NCBI RefSeq assembly: GCF_023272795.1
Contig: NZ_CP096829.1
Coordinates: forward strand, 4,526,001-4,590,000
Reading direction: 5' to 3'
DNA from: Flavobacterium humidisoli
GTDB lineage: Bacteria; Bacteroidota; Bacteroidia; Flavobacteriales; Flavobacteriaceae
Length of the DNA: 64,000 bases
Made by a program: the position numbers and the translations under genes. Under the pieces are notes generated by a model that searched no databases, had not been told where the DNA came from, and saw nothing but the letters and a program-made list of their open reading frames with translations. Shown piece after piece: positions 62,574-64,000 of this stretch (position 1 is its first letter; each line of letters begins with the position of its first letter).

Positions 62574-64000
62574 CTATTTCTTCAATTCTTTCAAACGAGA
62601 CTCCATCACATCTTTATTCAATTTTACTTTGACCATTCCTGTTGGATGAAATCTTCTTTTCAAATCGATTGCATTGTAAACTATTGTGTAAACATCATTT
62701 CCTTCTGGGATCAAACATAAAGGTGTTCTCATAATATCCCACCATTTATCGACTTTGGTTTCTATTGGAAGATAATGCGCTTCTGTCCAATTTATTCCGT
62801 CTGCTGATAATGAATAGGCAATCATATTTGGTAAATGATGTCCCCATCCGTCTGGTCCTCCGTCAAAAATAGCAATGTACAGACCGTTTGGTAGCTGACT
62901 TACAATTGGATTTTCAACAAATTGTGGATGCATCGTTTTAATAGGTTCCAAACCTTTGTTCATTCTTGTCCAAGGTCCTTCTAAACTTTTAGATTCGGCT
63001 AAAGCCACAAACCAGCCTTTTCCCGATTTTTTCGGATAATCGGCCCAAGAATTAAACGGATACGCCCCGCTGTAAAATCCGAAATATTTATCACCAACTT
63101 GATAAGGAAAAAACGAAGCGACTCCCTGACGACCTTCCCAAGGCTGAGAATCTAATCCCGGTTCCATAATAATTCCCATATCTTTATAAGGTCCTCCTAT
63201 TCCGTTGATGCCATCTACAGTTGATTCACATCTCCAAATTCTTCCAAATGAATGATTTGGTTCTATTTCTTTACTAACCGTATAAGCCAAATAATAGCCG
63301 TACCATTTGTTTGCCTTTTCGTTAAAAACCGGCATATACGACCAAATTGCGGCACGGCGGTCATTCATCGGGTTATCATCTTCGGTTACGGCGTAAGTTC
63401 CGCTTGCTTGGTAGATTGTGGATTCTCTTTTCCAAGTAATTGCATCTTTACTAGTCCAATGTCCGATTCTGGTTTTTACACGATCATAATAATAATCAAC
63501 ACCTTTTTCTCCTGCTCTTTCGGTTGGAAACATATGATAGGTATCGCCGACTTTCACCACACGTCCGCCTTCAAATCCACCCTGAATTCCTTCTGTTCCA
63601 GACATTCCTTCGTCAATAACGGGTTTGTTTTCTCCACCGATAATTTCGAAAAGTGGTTTTTCATCTGAAAATCCTTCTACAATGAAAGTTGGATTCCACA
63701 ATTTTCCGTCTGGTAATTTTGCATCTCTAGCATTCAACTGCTGATCGATTTTTAAAACTCCCAAAACAGTAAATAATCCTTTTTGGTTTGGCAAAATAGT
63801 GTGAGTTCCTTTTCCGTACGGAATTGCATAAACATCAACAGGCGGTAAACCTGTAATGGTAACTCCGTTTGAAAGGATCTCATTATTATTCCCGATTTGA
63901 TTTACTTGCAGATATTCTGCATTTTTATCTTGAAAAACACCAACCAAAACAGTTACGGGTTCTTTAAATTTTAATTGTAATGGAGAATTGGTTCCGTTTT
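62574..64000 (-). CDS. Five-bladed-propeller glycosidase-like protein (5' end outside window)
   Basis: The frame is open from the stop at 62574 to the window edge, about 475 residues, so the N-terminus and signal peptide are missing; a TTG at 63947 is not a likely start. An N-terminal beta-sandwich-like part (KEPVTVLVGVFQDKNAEYLQ, TITGLPPVDVYAIPYGKG) precedes a propeller: GFEGGRVVKVGDTYHMFPTE, TRIGHWTSKDAITWKREST, NDRRAAIWSYMPVFNEKANK, VASFFPYQVGDKYFGFYSG, FVENPIVSQLPNGLYIAIFD and MIAYSLSADGINWTEAHYL. It looks like GH43/GH117-type enzymes but fits no family I know well. It would begin the visible block, ahead of the lipoprotein propeller gene. Confidence 0.7.
   Translation of the reverse strand, partial: NGTNSPLQLKFKEPVTVLVGVFQDKNAEYLQVNQIGNNNEILSNGVTITGLPPVDVYAIPYGKGTHTILPNQKGLFTVLGVLKIDQQLNARDAKLPDGKLWNPTFIVEGFSDEKPLFEIIGGENKPVIDEGMSGTEGIQGGFEGGRVVKVGDTYHMFPTERAGEKGVDYYYDRVKTRIGHWTSKDAITWKRESTIYQASGTYAVTEDDNPMNDRRAAIWSYMPVFNEKANKWYGYYLAYTVSKEIEPNHSFGRIWRCESTVDGINGIGGPYKDMGIIMEPGLDSQPWEGRQGVASFFPYQVGDKYFGFYSGAYPFNSWADYPKKSGKGWFVALAESKSLEGPWTRMNKGLEPIKTMHPQFVENPIVSQLPNGLYIAIFDGGPDGWGHHLPNMIAYSLSADGINWTEAHYLPIETKVDKWWDIMRTPLCLIPEGNDVYTIVYNAIDLKRRFHPTGMVKVKLNKDVMESRLKELKK

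Noticed and set aside
63252..63668. 138-codon plus-strand frame
   Set aside because: It is antisense to the propeller gene, whose family-like sequence is clear.

Overview
The window is a 64 kb stretch of an AT-rich Bacteroidota genome, most likely a Flavobacterium. The evidence is a SusC/SusD pair, Bacteroidota TAnnTTTG-type promoter elements, signal peptides and lipoboxes of Bacteroidota type, absence of Shine-Dalgarno sites, and dispersed repeats of a kind I associate with flavobacterial intergenic DNA. Every gene I can support lies on the minus strand. No regulator, tRNA or rRNA is visible.

The content is one very large pectin utilisation locus. Read in the direction of transcription (high to low coordinates) it holds: two five-bladed-propeller enzymes (62.6-64.0 and 61.3-62.4 kb); a GH2 beta-galactosidase; a GH106 rhamnosidase; a sialate-O-acetylesterase-type esterase; an IS110-family element; a DUF5703 protein resembling GH95; a pectate lyase with a frameshifted signal peptide; a GH127 beta-L-arabinofuranosidase; a CE8 pectin methylesterase; and a CE12 acetylesterase. 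After a strong terminator and a 0.6 kb promoter region come susC, susD, two PL1 pectate lyases around a DUF3826 protein, a beta-helix/DUF6298-like protein (GH139 candidate), GH140 apiosidase, GH28, a GH43-type enzyme, a GH143 candidate, GH78, an STN-alpha/beta-hydrolase esterase (CE19-like), GH95, a GH142 candidate, a HEAT-like small protein, a second GH78, a RhuM-family gene, a BNR lipoprotein, a TIM-barrel isomerase-like protein, a large GH138-candidate enzyme and a GH2 with malectin.

Together these could depolymerise homogalacturonan (PL1, GH28, CE8, CE12) and take apart rhamnogalacturonan II. Apiosidase, rhamnosidases, L-galactosidase/fucosidase, and candidates for the galacturonidase, methylfucosidase, arabinofuranosidase and DHA hydrolase match the enzyme classes known from the Bacteroides thetaiotaomicron RG-II system. 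A single SusCD pair would import the oligosaccharides. Nearly all enzymes carry signal peptides or lipoboxes.

Nearly every intergenic gap is filled by one of several families of imperfect palindromic repeats. The strongest non-obvious signal is the IS110 element at 51215-52415. It sits exactly inside one of these repeats. Its upstream non-coding end encodes a readable bridge RNA whose target-loop guides match the insertion site and whose donor-loop guides match the element's own ends. Joining the two ends in a circle would also create a consensus Bacteroidota promoter for that RNA. Six unoccupied copies of the same target core remain in the window.
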